The notes: generated from the letters alone by a model not told the origin. Shown: positions 21,290 to 32,791, numbered from the stretch's first letter. The stretch: 64,000 bases of DNA from Rhizoclosmatium globosum (GCA_002104985.1 MCGO01000055.1:1-64000), one strand, 5' to 3'. A program made the numbers and translations.

Positions 21290-23602
21290 ATGGGTAAACG
21301 AAAGACGAAGGGCAAGGGCAGAGCGGGTACTTTGACAAGCACGGCAACCACGACCACCACGACGACCACTTCTACTTACATCACACAAACTGCTGCTTCT
21401 GCTGCCGAACCACCATCGATTGAGTCGGCTGAGAGACAGAGCGCAAGTCCGAATCCAGCTAGCAGTAGTAGCAGCAGTAGCACGAATCCAATGCCGCCAA
21501 CCACCTCAGGACACATCCAACCAAAGCCACCGCGGCGCTTTCTTCTCGAACCTTCTTTGATTGAATCGCTGTTGCCGCGAATCGACTCAACTGAAACTGA
21601 AGCAGAAACAGCCACTTTCGACCACGACAGCGACACGGCCCCGACTCACACAACTCCGAAACTCGACTTTAAAACATTCTCTGACTTGATTGAAGACAGC
21701 ATTCGACAGCTGTGCGAGAAGGACAAGGCGTGGCTGCGTGAACAATGTCCGGACGAAAAGCTGCGAAACAAGGACATGTGCATTCAAGTTGCTTCTGCTA
21801 TTGTGTGTACCCTCCTATTCATCCTCTCTTATTCTCCACTTAAAACTAACTCAACACCTGAAAAAGGCTCTCTTCAATTACCTCACATGTCCACCTCGCG
21901 TCCTCCCCCGAAAAGCCCCTTCAGCATCAACATCACCTTCTCAACGTCCACCATCTCCCATTGAACTCTCAATCTACCCATCAAAGATAATAGTCGCCAT
22001 CGCACCCCCTCCTTCTCCCACCCTCTCCCCATCCGCTACACCCCCACGCGCAGCACCTTCTCAGAAACGTTCTACAGCAGCATCGTCTCCTTCACACCAA
22101 CAAACTCAACAACTCCCACCTCCTCATCCATATGCGCCTCTCATTCACGCTCTTAATTCTCCTCATCCGTCGTTTGATTTGACTCTCTCTGGTGTCATGC
22201 GCGCTCACTACCATTTCTTGCGTGCTTCTATTTATTCGTATTTGCCGTGGGCTGATGAACGTGTGGAGGAAGATCTTGGAAGGTGCGTGTGGATATTCCT
22301 CCAGAGTCTAGGCGCTATCAACATAATCTGCAGACTTGTACTAAACATGGATGTGTAGATGCTTAAAACTAGATCCAAGCAAGGTGGAAGCATGGAATAT
22401 GATGGGCGAATGGTACTGCAAACAACAGCAATTGAGGAGTGATGAATCTGAGGGAAAGAAGGACTACTGGAAACTTGGTCGAACATGTTTTGAACAGGGA
22501 TTGAAAGTGGTGAGTGTATTCTCCCTACGTTCTCCTGTTTTACTCACCTCACATCAAATAGAAACGGAACCGTGATGGGTTACTAGCTCTTGCGCAGATT
22601 ATCCGAGCAAGTCCTCCATCCAAAGAAACAATCCAAGAAAGCGAAAAACTATGCAAAGAAGCTCTACTACTAGACCCCAAAGACGGGAAATCATGGTGTA
22701 AGGTTCAAATTCTTTTTATTTCACTCTCTAAAAGTCCTCAATTAGTCGGTCTTGGATGCACATACCTCAAACAATTCTTTTCCCTGACATTCTACCTCGG
22801 AGACCTCCACAAATCTCTTGTGGCCTACAACCACGCAGCAGCAGACCCATCCATGCAATACGACCCTGACTTGTACGGAAACCGCGCCACAATCTATCAA
22901 TACACAGAATCATACCACCTCGCCCTCCAAGACTTTGCGAAATGCGCCGTATGCGATCCATTCCGAAGCAGCGAAGAAGTTGTTCCCAAAATCCAGGAGT
23001 TGAAGGCGATGGTTCGGGCTGTGAATGCGACTGTTGAAGGGTGTCAACGGGGATCGTCTGTGAGTAGCAGTCTATCGAAAGGGCCTTTGTTTCCTGTCCC
23101 ATTCAAAAAAGTCCAACTAGTGAAGGGTGGAGTGACAGACGTTGTTGTTGGTGAGGATGTTGGGTTTGTGAAGCGAGAGGATGTGCATACTGGGAAAGTG
23201 TTGGTTGTAGAGGTTGTGAGGTGTTTGGGGGATGGATTACCAAGGTGAGGTTTTTGATGTTGTGCTGTTGTGGATATTAATTTGTTTTTATGGGAAGAAC
23301 TTTCATTGCGAAAGATGCGAAGGGAGTGTGTATGGGTCTGTCTGTATTTAATATTGTTGCACCAATCAAAGTGGGTGATGAACTTGCTGTTTGCTCGCCA
23401 ACTGCTTTCAGGATCAAAGTGGACTTTGAAGATGTGAGTGCTTCAGCATTATATTTGCCTGACTAAAGGCGAACTATTGTTTTAGTGTCATGTGAATTAC
23501 ATTAACCTTCGAATCGATCGACCGTGGTTATTGAGCGTGAATGGAAAAGTGGTTGGGAAGCAGAGTATTGCACTGACGGAAGCGCGTTTTGAAACTATAT
23601 GA
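21290..23602 (+). CDS. TTC5: TTC5/Strap-like TPR protein with OB-fold
   Basis: TTC5 (Strap) is a p300 cofactor and, in animals, the recognition factor for tubulin mRNA autoregulation. Exons 21290-21802, 21867-22282, 22359-22509, 22562-22697, 22746-23244, 23298-23433 and 23486-23602 join in frame to 655 aa. After a low-complexity N-terminus (Thr, Ser, Pro runs) come TPR helices, for example LDPSKVEAWNMMGEWY and LGCTYLKQFFSLTFY, then the C-terminal OB-fold: VPFKKVQLVKGGVTDVVV, GLSVFNIVAPIKVGDEL and INLRIDRPWLLSVNGK, which match TTC5_OB in order. The N-terminal extension is long compared with animal TTC5. I started at the first ATG (21290); an open stretch upstream has none. Confidence 0.8.
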
Positions 23603-23780
23603 TTGTTTATTTATATGTAAATTATTTCGCCTTACTTTGTCTCTTTCATGCCGACTCTGTAATTGACTGGCATATCCTGGCCATACCTCTGCATGAATAA
23701 TCGACGTATACATTACTAATCAATTTGTTGTGGCGTTTCCTTTTGTTCAAGGCCAAGTGAGAAAGCCAGTGATATCACCA

Positions 23781-24449
23781 ATGAATCACCATCAAATGGC
23801 AGCAACCACCGCAACCACGTCAACCACCCGCCGCTTTCCAGTGTCCCTCGCCACTTCGCCTGCGCAGCTTGAGCAGATCAACGGCCTCGCACACGCCAAT
23901 CTGAACACGAATGTCAGCGCTGAGACGGCCTCGACGCAGGGCTTTCTCTCTGTGGCCTATCCACTTTCGCTTTTAAACGAGATGCTTTTGACGACGCCGC
24001 CGCTTATTGCTCTGTCGTCCACTTCCTCCGTTGAACACACTCCCGAACAACACCAACACCACCAACAACACCCTCAAACAGTCGTTGCCTACGCTCTCGC
24101 CGCAACGCCGCAACTCGCAAACACAAATCCGTTTCTCGCCGAAGCCGCCGCCTTCCTCGAAACAGAGGCAATCCTCGATGGCGCACCCGTCAAGAACCTA
24201 AACTACCTCCTCATGGCCCAGATCTGCGTCGCCGAAGAGGCCCGGGGCTGTGGCGTCGTGAACGACCTCTACGATGCGTTTAAGCGCGAGTATGGTGGAA
24301 AGTACGACTTTCTGTTTACGGAGGTAAGGAAGGAGAATGCACGGAGTCTTAAGGCGCATTTGAAGGCGGGTTGGAGGGTCTTTGGCACTTGGAAGTCGAC
24401 TACTACTGACTCGCTGTGGGATACTATTGTTTTGGATCTGCGAAAGTAA
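23781..24449 (+). CDS. GNAT-family N-acetyltransferase
   Basis: Single-exon gene, 222 aa from the ATG at 23781. The N-terminal third is Thr/Ala/His/Gln-rich. The GNAT core is at residues 140-220: LNYLLMAQICVAEEARGCGV gives beta4 and the acetyl-CoA loop (RGCGVV, a degenerate Q/RxxGxG/A), followed by NARSLKAHLKAGWRVFG, the typical motif B (N...A...GF/W). Substrate is unknown. It is a diverged paralogue of the split GNAT gene at 50140-50989, with which it aligns over the full length. Confidence 0.8.
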   Translation: MNHHQMAATTATTSTTRRFPVSLATSPAQLEQINGLAHANLNTNVSAETASTQGFLSVAYPLSLLNEMLLTTPPLIALSSTSSVEHTPEQHQHHQQHPQTVVAYALAATPQLANTNPFLAEAAAFLETEAILDGAPVKNLNYLLMAQICVAEEARGCGVVNDLYDAFKREYGGKYDFLFTEVRKENARSLKAHLKAGWRVFGTWKSTTTDSLWDTIVLDLRK

Positions 24450-25041
24450 ATGATTGATGATTTTATAATTAAATAAATAAATTTGGGTCCATTGGCATTG
24501 GAAATAATGGAAATCAGAAACATCTGGGGTGCACTAAAAGGATTCTTGATTCGGTTGAATCTGGATTTTATGTTTTTAACTCTAAAAAATCACAGTTGCG
24601 AAAACAGACTGTTCTCTGGATTTTATTATTCCGTTTTCTTGTTATTGTACAGTGCATTGTTAAGATTGGGGGGATTGGGCAAAAGAGGACGAGCATTTAC
24701 ATAGCGTGGAAAAGGAATTTCACACAACATCGATTGATACGCTCAAGACTTCAAAAACTTGGTAGTTGACTGATACTGAATGATGTGCCCATGATGTAAG
24801 GTTATTTTCACTTTGCTTTCCCAAAAGACAGAGATTTCTTGGCAGATGTTGTGTTTCATCTGCCTTGAAACAGTGGTGCCAACAATGGTGTACAGTACGA
24901 TAAAATGAAAAGATAATCTTGAATCGAAAATAAGAAATGTTTAAACTGTTCCTTCAAGTTCAGAACTCTGTACCATATCTTGTTGCCTCATTTTCTTGTT
25001 GTTGGCTTGCACATTCAAAAAAACATCGACAAATCGATTTG
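24450..25041. other. Intergenic, no gene seen
   Basis: No open frame here shows a family signal. The stretch separates the GNAT gene from the first EXORDIUM-like relic and is A/T-rich with an unremarkable composition. Confidence 0.5.
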
Positions 25042-27407
25042 ATGATCTGGATCAAGGCACCCTTTTGACTTCCTCTCCTTGCTGTCGTATGCACTGCCAA
25101 CGACGCCCAGTCTGATGCTTCGAACAGCACGACCGCTAACGAACTACACTTTGCAAATTGAATACTGCAGCCGGTATTGCAAATCACCTTAGTTACAGTG
25201 GAGGCCCGATTATCCGTGAAGTCGTTGTCCAGCCGATCTTCTATGGATCAGTCTCCTACGCCTCTCAAATTGCCGCTTTCTATAAAGGTGTAACACAGTC
25301 TGCGTGGATGGACTTGCTAGCCCAATACGGGACTTGGGGCGGATCCAGCTTAAATCCAATTTACGTGACACCGACCATGGACTACTCAAAAGGATACCTA
25401 TCCGACCAAGACATCCGGTACTACCTAATAGGGCTCGTCAGATCGGGAACCATCTCCCCAAACGTCAATGCATACTTTCCAATCCATTTTCAACCTGGAA
25501 TCCGGGCTCTCACCAATGACAACAACGTCGTCCAACTCTCATGCCAAGATTTTTGCGGATACCATAGCGCGATCGACCTCTCACATCCAGCAAACGACGC
25601 TGGCATTGATTTCAACTCCAAAAAACAAACCCAATTTCTGTATTACGGTGTGCTCCCTGACATCACGAATCCCAACTGTCATTGTCGCGACTTACTGAAT
25701 AGAGGTGTTGTCGCCGACACGCTTGCAGTTGCCGCACATGAATTGGCTGAAGCAGTTACAGATTCAGTGCCAAACATGCTAGCATGGCATGATTTCACAA
25801 AGAACGTTGACGGGGAAGAGGTTGCTGATTTGTGTTCCTGGCAGATGGACAAGACGGTTTCTCGGTATGACGGGCTATCGTACGATGTGCACTTGTTGTG
25901 GTCCAACAATGATGTTAACTGTGTGGCGACGGGATCGACTGCTCTTGCGTATCCTGCAATTACAACTGGGTGTTATCAGGCATATGATAAGTCGCGTCCT
26001 TACGCTGTTGGTTCTGTTGCGAGTGCTCTTAGCAATGGAGTATTTCACAATTTTCAATTGGACTCTTCAGGAAACTGGAATCAGGGTGGTGTCTGTGACC
26101 CCATATTGGCGTTAGCTTGTTATCCGCATTTCCAGTGCAACGATATTCCGTTGGTAAATGGAGCTCAAGGATGGTGCGGCTCTCTCAACTATTATATTCA
26201 AGATAATCAGTTAGTGTATTTGCAAGCATGTGTTGTTTACCCATGTAGGAATTGCCTCGTTAGTTTTATTATCATCCAACTTATTCCTATTCATTTAGTT
26301 AAGACGACACCGCCGCCTGGAATTTAACCAGCAACACAACTGGTTGGAATTGCTCCAGACAACACTGTCTGGTACAAATACAACTTAAACGCACAATGGA
26401 GCCTCTTTTCCGGACCAAAATTCATAGACTTGATTCAGCTTCCACCACCAGATTCATCTTTCGTCGGAGTCGGCCCAGACAACAACCTATACGTATGTAG
26501 TAGCGTCGAATACTCTCCATCTTGTTCAATCGTTCCTGGCTTCGGATCCGTCCTCAGTATCGATATCCTCCCAAATGCTAAATCTGCAGGGATCGTTACC
26601 TATGTCGGCGTCGGAATGGACGGACAGTTGTACAAACGTTACGGTATTTCCGGTGGTTGGAGTCTCTACCCGAATTCCGGTACCGTTGTGGATATCACAT
26701 TCATGAATAACGGATTGGCGTTGGGAACAGCTCCAGATGGTAACTGATACACGACACGATTGAACCCCTCGACTTCTCAAATGAGTCCATGGAGCTTTGT
26801 TTCCAATTCTTGTTGCGTCAAGCGGACTACAATTCTCAGCGACGGCTCGATTATTGGTGTTGGACCCGACAACATGCTGTATTGGAAACAGGTCTTGACG
26901 TCAGACTGGACGCAAGTGCCAAACAGTGGGTATGTGTCGTCGGTTGTTCCAGTCTGGAAAATGCCATCACCAAAGCAAGTCCTTCTTGGAATTGGAATGG
27001 ATCATTCTTTTTATGTAAAGTATATTCTCACAGGATCTTGGCAGTTTATCTCGCCTGGCAAAGCGATTGACGTCATATTGCTACCAACTGGAGCATTTTT
27101 ACAAGTTGGAATTGACAACTATTTGTATAGTTGCGGAAGTCTTCCAAATTGTGCTAAAGTTCCTGGATCTGGTTCAGTCAAGAGCATTGATTTATTGAGT
27201 GACCAGAGCACGATTGTTGGTGTTAGAATGGAGGGGAAGCTGTACACTCGAAATGGAGTTTATGGAACATGGAGTTTAGTACAGAACTCTGGGACTGTTG
27301 TTGATATCACTGTTATGGCAAATGGGGTTCTTGTTGGAACAGGACCTGACGGTTACTTGTACACTCGACAGACTTTGACATCAGTTGGACTTGGTGTGTT
27401 TGTTTGA
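25042..27407 (+). pseudogene. Family A copy 1: EXORDIUM-like plus beta-propeller, degraded
   Basis: Closely related to the intact copy at 46920-49642. A signal-peptide-like start (MIWIKAPF) is followed at once by an in-frame TGA (25066), and the conserved PPxxFRGP segment after the signal is missing. The EXORDIUM-like domain is then open from 25158 (GGPIIREVVVQPIFYG, YYGVLPD, AAHELAEAVTD, GEEVADLC). An intron-like junction near 26250 leads to the propeller, which is interrupted by TAA at 26325 and TGA at 26746. The last propeller repeats are absent; similarity stops near 27384. All lesions are stops in one frame or deletions, not frameshifts, so real decay is likely. Confidence 0.75.
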
Positions 27408-27690
27408 GAAGACCTTGCACGGCCGCCCACACAGAGGCGTCTACTTCGGTGCCCGCTTCACCACTGGTTAGTACTGTCGAGGGTCCTGCGAGAGAGAGCG
27501 TTGGAAGCGCGAGTGATGCTGGTTGAGTGATGGATGAAGTGTTGAGCTAGTATGCTCCCAGCAGCCTAGAACCGCGTAAAGAGTACTTACTATGCATCGA
27601 CCCAGTTAGACCCGCAGGCGCCTGGCGTGCCCGTGCTGCTTCTTCTTCTCGTCGCCAACTAGTGTTGCTCCACTCATTTGCGGACATCAT
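27313..27690 (-). CDS. Small unrecognised gene, probably truncated at its 3' end
   Basis: Two exons on the minus strand, 27690-27591 and 27485-27313, with consensus donor GTAAGT and acceptor CGCAG and matching phase 1, encode 90 aa. The first 60 residues look like genuine protein (SWRREEEAARARQAPAGL, then RPSTVLTSGEAGTEVDASVW). The last 30 codons run antisense into family A copy 1, so the original end is probably lost. I cannot name the family. Confidence 0.45.
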
Positions 27691-28006
27691 TCAAACTATT
27701 ACGATCAAACAAAAAACAAATAAAACAAATAACCTGAAGTAAGAGAATCAAACACTTCCTTTGATGTTTGATCGTTTATCTTTATACAGTCGGAAGGTAC
27801 AGTTAACGGATATATTCTCGATATTCACAGCGTTTATCATCCACAATATTCATTTTGATGAATGGTACATACCAATTTAGAATACAACTTATCTTATCGA
27901 CTGCATTCGCTGTAATTCCAAACATCTCATCTCGAATGATATCATTCAATAAAGGCACACTTGAACAAACCACGGTCATCCAATCAATCCACACTAAAAC
28001 CCATCA
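27691..28006. other. Intergenic, no gene seen
   Basis: Spacer between two divergent genes (small minus-strand gene and GNAT at 28007). I see nothing beyond likely promoter sequence. Confidence 0.4.
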
Positions 28007-28531
28007 ATGTCTCCATCACCACCCAAATACGAAGTTCGAAAGACATCGCTCGCCTCTGCCGAAGCCCAAGCACTTATTGGCCAACTCAATCAAGCCCTGT
28101 ATGATGCAAACCCGAATCCCGCCGCCCACTCTTGGACAATCTCGACCCAGGACGTAGCACCAGGCTTCGGCGCCTTTGTCATCGCCTACAAAACAGACAC
28201 AAACGAGCCAGTTGGATGCGGGGCAATCCGCAAGATTGTCCTTGACGAATCAAGCGGCCTCACTGAACACACCACCACTGTCGCTGAACTCAAGCGCATG
28301 TTTGTTAAGAAGGAGTTCCGGGGCGAGAGAATTGGAAGGCTGATTGTTGGGGCTTTGGAGGTCATTGCTAAAGAAGAGTGTGGTGTTGATCGACTTGTTT
28401 TGGAGACGGGTCCGTATTTGGGCGATGCTATTCGGTTGTATGAGAAGTGTGGATTTGAGAAGATTCCATTGTTTGGTGAGTATGCGGAGAAGGGGCCAGA
28501 ATTCAGTGCTTGTTTTGGAAAGTCAATTTAA
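28007..28531 (+). CDS. GNAT-family N-acetyltransferase
   Basis: Single exon, 174 aa. Motifs in order: FVIAYKTDTNEPVGCGAI (beta2-beta4), ELKRMFVKKEFRGERIGR (motif A with RGERIG, the acetyl-CoA pyrophosphate loop RxxGxG), VLETGPYLGDAIRLYEKCGF (motif B, xxAIxLYExxGF) and a C-terminal strand with FGEYAEKGPEFSACFGK. It is a full-length, ordinary GNAT enzyme, not closely related to the other two in the window. Substrate unknown; small amino-acid or drug acetylases have this layout. Confidence 0.85.
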   Translation: MSPSPPKYEVRKTSLASAEAQALIGQLNQALYDANPNPAAHSWTISTQDVAPGFGAFVIAYKTDTNEPVGCGAIRKIVLDESSGLTEHTTTVAELKRMFVKKEFRGERIGRLIVGALEVIAKEECGVDRLVLETGPYLGDAIRLYEKCGFEKIPLFGEYAEKGPEFSACFGKSI

Positions 28532-28707
28532 CAGTTAATTTAACTCTCTTGTGAACGAAGTAAGGAGGCCTCAAAACCCTCATTTGATTTTTCGTTACTC
28601 TGTTGATGTATCCTTCAAAGATTTATGTAGATGAATCGGAAATAAGAGAGAAGTTTCCACCTTTAATGTTATATAGTGACATAGACACGATTCGGTAAAA
28701 AATGATT

Positions 28708-28790
28708 CCCGACTGAACCGATGCCCGACTAAACCGATGCCCGACTAAACCGATGCCCGACTAAACCGAACCCCGACCGAATCTCAATAA
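28708..28790. repeat. 16-bp tandem repeat CCCGACTAAACCGATG
   Basis: About five head-to-tail units: CCCGACTGAACCGATG, two perfect CCCGACTAAACCGATG, CCCGACTAAACCGAAC and a partial CCCGACCGAATC. It lies 50-130 bases upstream of the family B copy at 28843 and is not found beside the other copies. Confidence 0.85.
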
Positions 28791-28842
28791 AAAGGACTCA
28801 CAGTCCTTCATTCTCTCTACAAGAAAGTAACCCGACAACGGC

Positions 28843-30261
28843 ATGGCTCCATCTTCAAGCTTCATTGGCGGCACCTTCACGCGGTTTATCTCCCCCAGTA
28901 GTGATTGCCAAAACTACACAGGCTACTTCAGCCTCATTCCAACTCCAGCGCAATTGAGCTGTCTCGCTTTTTCTTTGCCACCCACCTTTTCTTCTGTGAC
29001 ATCAGAAAACTCGCTAAACGGTACAGTAGCGAAGTTGATGACATTTCCAGATAGCAGTGCAGCTTGTGGAGGTTCTGACCTATTATCACGCATGACGGCA
29101 GTATATGGCCCCATTTCAACAACCTTCAAGTTGTTTCATTCTTGGGTGGAAGTCCATCAACCCCAGCCACAACAAACGCAGTTGTGGCTGACTTTAATTT
29201 GGAACGGGGAGAAGGTAGTCTTTTTTGCGATGTTCAGTGGTATACAACAGCGTTGTTCGTACCTGGAAACTATTTTTTGGCGTACAATCAGCCAGTGTGT
29301 GGTTCTCAATAGCCACACCTTCTTGACACGTCGGAACTCACGCGCGAGAGCATATCGGTTATACAAGTAGACGCGGTGCAAACTTTGAAACTGTATTACG
29401 GAAACGCGTTTCCTCCTGCGTTTGCGAAAATGTATGGTGTGAGTGAAAACGCTGTTGGGTTGCGGATGGTTTCCAATGTCAAGTTTGCGGTTTCGGTTAC
29501 GGCGAATTCTGCATCGCCTACGGCGGAGAATTCGTGCACGTATGAATATAATGCGCCGCAGCGGGATGTGACTCTGCGTCACTATACTCTTGTTAAGTAT
29601 GACCTTGGTGCACAAAGGTTGTTGCCTGGAGCCAACGTGTTTGATGGTTGTATCACAGAATTGTCGTCGGAAAATGGTCCTCTCAATTTCTCCAATAATA
29701 GTGCTGTGTGTGGATCAACATATGATACAAAGGGTCGGTTCAAGCGCTACTTTGGGAACGTCGTTCTCAAATTCAATTATTTGGATATTGCAAACGCAGT
29801 TTTCAATATTTCTGTCGGTCAGTCTGGTCGTCGTGATGCAGGGGATGCCACATTTTTATTACGTTGACAAGTCCTTCTCGACAACAACCAGTACAACAAG
29901 TTCAACCAGTACTTCTACGTCTTCTACTTCATCGACGTCGTCTACTTCCTCTACGTCTTCTACATCGACAACTAGTTTTACAACTACATCTGTGTCTGCT
30001 ACCACTTCAAGCACTACTTCAACCATAACCTTGGCATCAAAGGTTTCAAGCATTACTGATGGATCTACTGGTACTGCCACGACGACCGCTACCACTTTTA
30101 ATCAACCTACCGGGTATATTGCACCAGTCACACCAAGTAAATACACTGGCCCAACCGCATATGGTGCACCTGCTGCAAACAATATCTACAAGAGTTCTGC
30201 AGTCTCTGCTCAGGTTGACATGATTTTGGCCGTTGGAACTGTGCTCTTCCTTATTCTTTAA
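28843..30261 (+). pseudogene. Family B copy 1, broken frame
   Basis: The only plus-strand member of the family B set. It begins like intact copies (FIGGTFTRFISPSSDC, then LSCLAFSLPPTF and AACGGSDLLSRMTAVYG). It then needs a frame change near 29130, meets an in-frame TAG at 29311 within the PVCGSxAP motif, and needs one more base in a T run near 29866 before the YVDKSFSTTTST stalk. The Thr/Ser stalk and the tail (TAYGAPAANNIYKSS followed by a hydrophobic end) are present. Most cysteines of the ectodomain are kept. Lesions include a stop, so decay is more likely than error, but the T-run break could be either. Confidence 0.7.
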
Positions 30262-30354
30262 GAGACTTTCTTTGGCCTTCTTTTATATCCTTTTGAATGG
30301 TTTAGAATCTGAATAAGAGAATACAGAATATAAGAATAGTCTCTTTCTCTTTGT

Positions 30355-30790
30355 TTATTTAGATGCTTGCGGATCATTGGCTGGCAAATCACACCTGCAC
30401 TCAAAGTACTTGCATTCGAGACAGTTTGCGCTCCACAGCTTGTACCTTTCCTTCAGTTCCATATTCAATTCAGCATCTGGGAAGCAGTACAAGCAGGCGA
30501 GACCGACAACAACGCCACCCAAGTCCTCAATCATCTTCGCTGTAGCATTCATCTGGGCACCCGTTCCAATCCACTCATCCACAATCAGAACACGCAGTCC
30601 CTTCGAAACAAGATCGGCCCTCACTTCGAGGGTCTCGCAGTCCTTGTCTTACCACATCGACTGAATCCATCGCGAACGACTCACGACGAAATGTGTTCAA
30701 CGAGCGACGAAAACGATGCTGCATCCGCAAACACTGGCATTACATCCCACAGTGGCCGCCCGCCCGGTCTTGTCGATGCGTGCGAGCATC
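30355..30790 (-). pseudogene. Phosphoribosyltransferase-like gene remnant
   Basis: The frame 30624-30355 encodes the C-terminal half of a type I phosphoribosyltransferase. RVLIVDEWIGTGAQMNA is the PRPP-binding loop, with the acidic pair and TG, as in adenine phosphoribosyltransferase-like proteins. A Cys-rich tail (CLECKYFECRCD) follows. Upstream, FRRESFAMDSVDVV lies in another frame, joined through a single-base break near 30645. Nothing resembling the N-terminal half is found before the family B cluster begins. It looks beheaded. Confidence 0.5.
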
Positions 30791-30926
30791 TGTTGCTTGC
30801 TCGTTCAAGTTTTTTGTGCGTTACTTTTTTCAAATCTATTTCTATTTGAGAACGAAAAGAACTCGCACGTTATTATATCAAATGAGAATCAGAAAAAGAA
30901 TTGGCTTGGCCTTCCCTGGGAGGTCT

Positions 30927-32375
30927 CTAGAAGGCAAGGGCAAGAGCAGCGAACAAGGCGGAAATGATTCCAGCCTTTTCAGCGGAAGCTCCCTTGTAAA
31001 GGTTGTTGCCAGCTGGAGCACCGTACGCGACTGTTGGAGCTCCATAGGCAGGTGGTGCGGCATAAACAGTTGGGGCAGCATAGCCAGTTGGGACAGCGTC
31101 AGCGACAGTAGTGGTGGCAACAACAGCGGAGCCGGAAGCACTCTGGGAAGCAGAAGCCTTGGCACTGGCCGATTGGCTGACAGTGGAAGAGCTCGCAAAA
31201 GTAGAAACGGCAGTAGAAGTTGGGGCGATGGTCGAGGTGGTTGTGGTTGGAATAAACGACTTGTCAAAGAATACAAAGGTGGCGGAATTTCCATCGCGAC
31301 GGCTGTCATCAGGTGGGCTGTCAATAACAACTGTAACGTTGAAGATAGCGTCAGCAAGATCCAAATAACGGAAGTTGACGTTGACAGGAACACTAAAGTA
31401 ACGCTGGAAGCGGTTCTGGGCGTCTTTTCCACATGCAATGCTCGTGTTTGTGAACTGGAACGATCCAAGATTGTTTGTAGTGAAACCAGAGATACATCCA
31501 TCGGCTGGAGTGGTTTCGTTGCTCGCTGGAAGGGAACCAAGGTCGTAGCTGATGAGAGTCATGTTACGACTAACAACGGCTCTGTCAGCGAGAAGGTACT
31601 CGTAGATACATGAGTTGTCGGCAGATTGAGCAGCAGCGTTGGAGGTAACGATCACATCAAACTTGGCATCAGAGATGGAAACGTACTTGACGGCAGAGAT
31701 ATTGACTTGATAAGCAGCGGCAAAGATGGAAATGTTTCCACTGGTGAATTGGGGCACTCCAATGTCTGGTGGATAGTAAGAAATACCAAAGTTCTCTTGT
31801 GTCTCCACTGAGGTGTCAACAATCTTGGGGGCCTTGGATCCACAGACTGGGTTCTTGTACGCCAAAAAGTATTGACCAGGCGCCTGAGTCACGGTAGAAA
31901 TCCAAGAAAACGAGCAACTGGCGCTACCAGGACCTCCATGACGAGCTTTGACACCGTTAGGTTGTGGAATGACTGGGACCTTGGTTCCGTTGACGGAATC
32001 CAAGAAGAAGTTGGTGTACACACTGCTGATAAAGTGTGCATCCGTATCAGCACCCGCGCTGTTGTTGTAACTGGAGCCTAAACCGAAACCAAGAGGAGAC
32101 ACTGTTCTGTTGTAAACTGTGGTCAACCGGGAAATGAGATCAGATCCTCCACAAGCGGCACTTGTGTTGGTGAAGGACATGAACGAGGCAAAAGGACCGT
32201 TTGGACCGTTGTCATACGAACGAGAAGAGAAGTTGGATGGCAACGAGAAGGCCAAACAAGTCAATTGATCGGCTGTTGGATCAGCGACTGGCGAATCACC
32301 TCCGGAACAGTCTGGCTGGCCTTGAATGAAGCGTTCAAAGTGGCTGCCAACGAGTGTAAGATTGCTTTGGGGCAT
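30927..32375 (-). CDS. Family B copy 2: Cys-rich ectodomain, S/T stalk, GPI-like tail
   Basis: Single exon, 482 aa from the ATG at 32375. I do not recognise a named family. Layout: residues 1-390, a domain with regularly spaced Cys and many N-glycosylation sequons (NLT at the very start, NFSS, NTS, NRT, NMT); landmarks LTCLAFSLPSNF, AACGGSDLISRLTTVYN, NPVCGSKAPKIVD, NSCIYEY, TPADGCIS and RYFSVPV. Then FDKSFIPTTTTSTIAPTS opens a Ser/Thr stalk, followed by GY(A/G)AP repeats and a C-terminal hydrophobic segment after NNLYKGASA, like a GPI-attachment signal. No N-terminal signal peptide is visible. The 3' 300 bases are nearly identical to copy 5. Confidence 0.8.
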   Translation of the reverse strand: MPQSNLTLVGSHFERFIQGQPDCSGGDSPVADPTADQLTCLAFSLPSNFSSRSYDNGPNGPFASFMSFTNTSAACGGSDLISRLTTVYNRTVSPLGFGLGSSYNNSAGADTDAHFISSVYTNFFLDSVNGTKVPVIPQPNGVKARHGGPGSASCSFSWISTVTQAPGQYFLAYKNPVCGSKAPKIVDTSVETQENFGISYYPPDIGVPQFTSGNISIFAAAYQVNISAVKYVSISDAKFDVIVTSNAAAQSADNSCIYEYLLADRAVVSRNMTLISYDLGSLPASNETTPADGCISGFTTNNLGSFQFTNTSIACGKDAQNRFQRYFSVPVNVNFRYLDLADAIFNVTVVIDSPPDDSRRDGNSATFVFFDKSFIPTTTTSTIAPTSTAVSTFASSSTVSQSASAKASASQSASGSAVVATTTVADAVPTGYAAPTVYAAPPAYGAPTVAYGAPAGNNLYKGASAEKAGIISALFAALALAF

Positions 32376-32791
32376 TTTTGTGAATCGCACTTTTTTTGGG
32401 GGGGAAGGAAAGGGAAAACAACCAAATATCTCCATTTTGTGAAAATTCAACTCCGACATCTCCACTTGTACTTTGTGCTGTCTCTGCTGCTCTCCATGAC
32501 CTCACGGTCAAGTGCCCCCCGGTTCAAAAGTTACTAATATAGATGGCATTAATAAGCTCCGGGCCTCCATCCTCCTTCATCTTTCATACTAAAGGAGTTC
32601 CTTGATATGAGTGAGGCAAGCCCAGCGACTTTTCAACCACCACGAGCCACCACGATTTATAATATGAGAAGAAAAAGGAGGTAACTGAGGTTAAGAAAAA
32701 TGATATTTGCTATCTATAAGTCATCGATTTCAATATAAAAAGAAGGCGAAGAAGCATTGTAAAAAAAATACTGGACTGTAAACGGTAAGCT

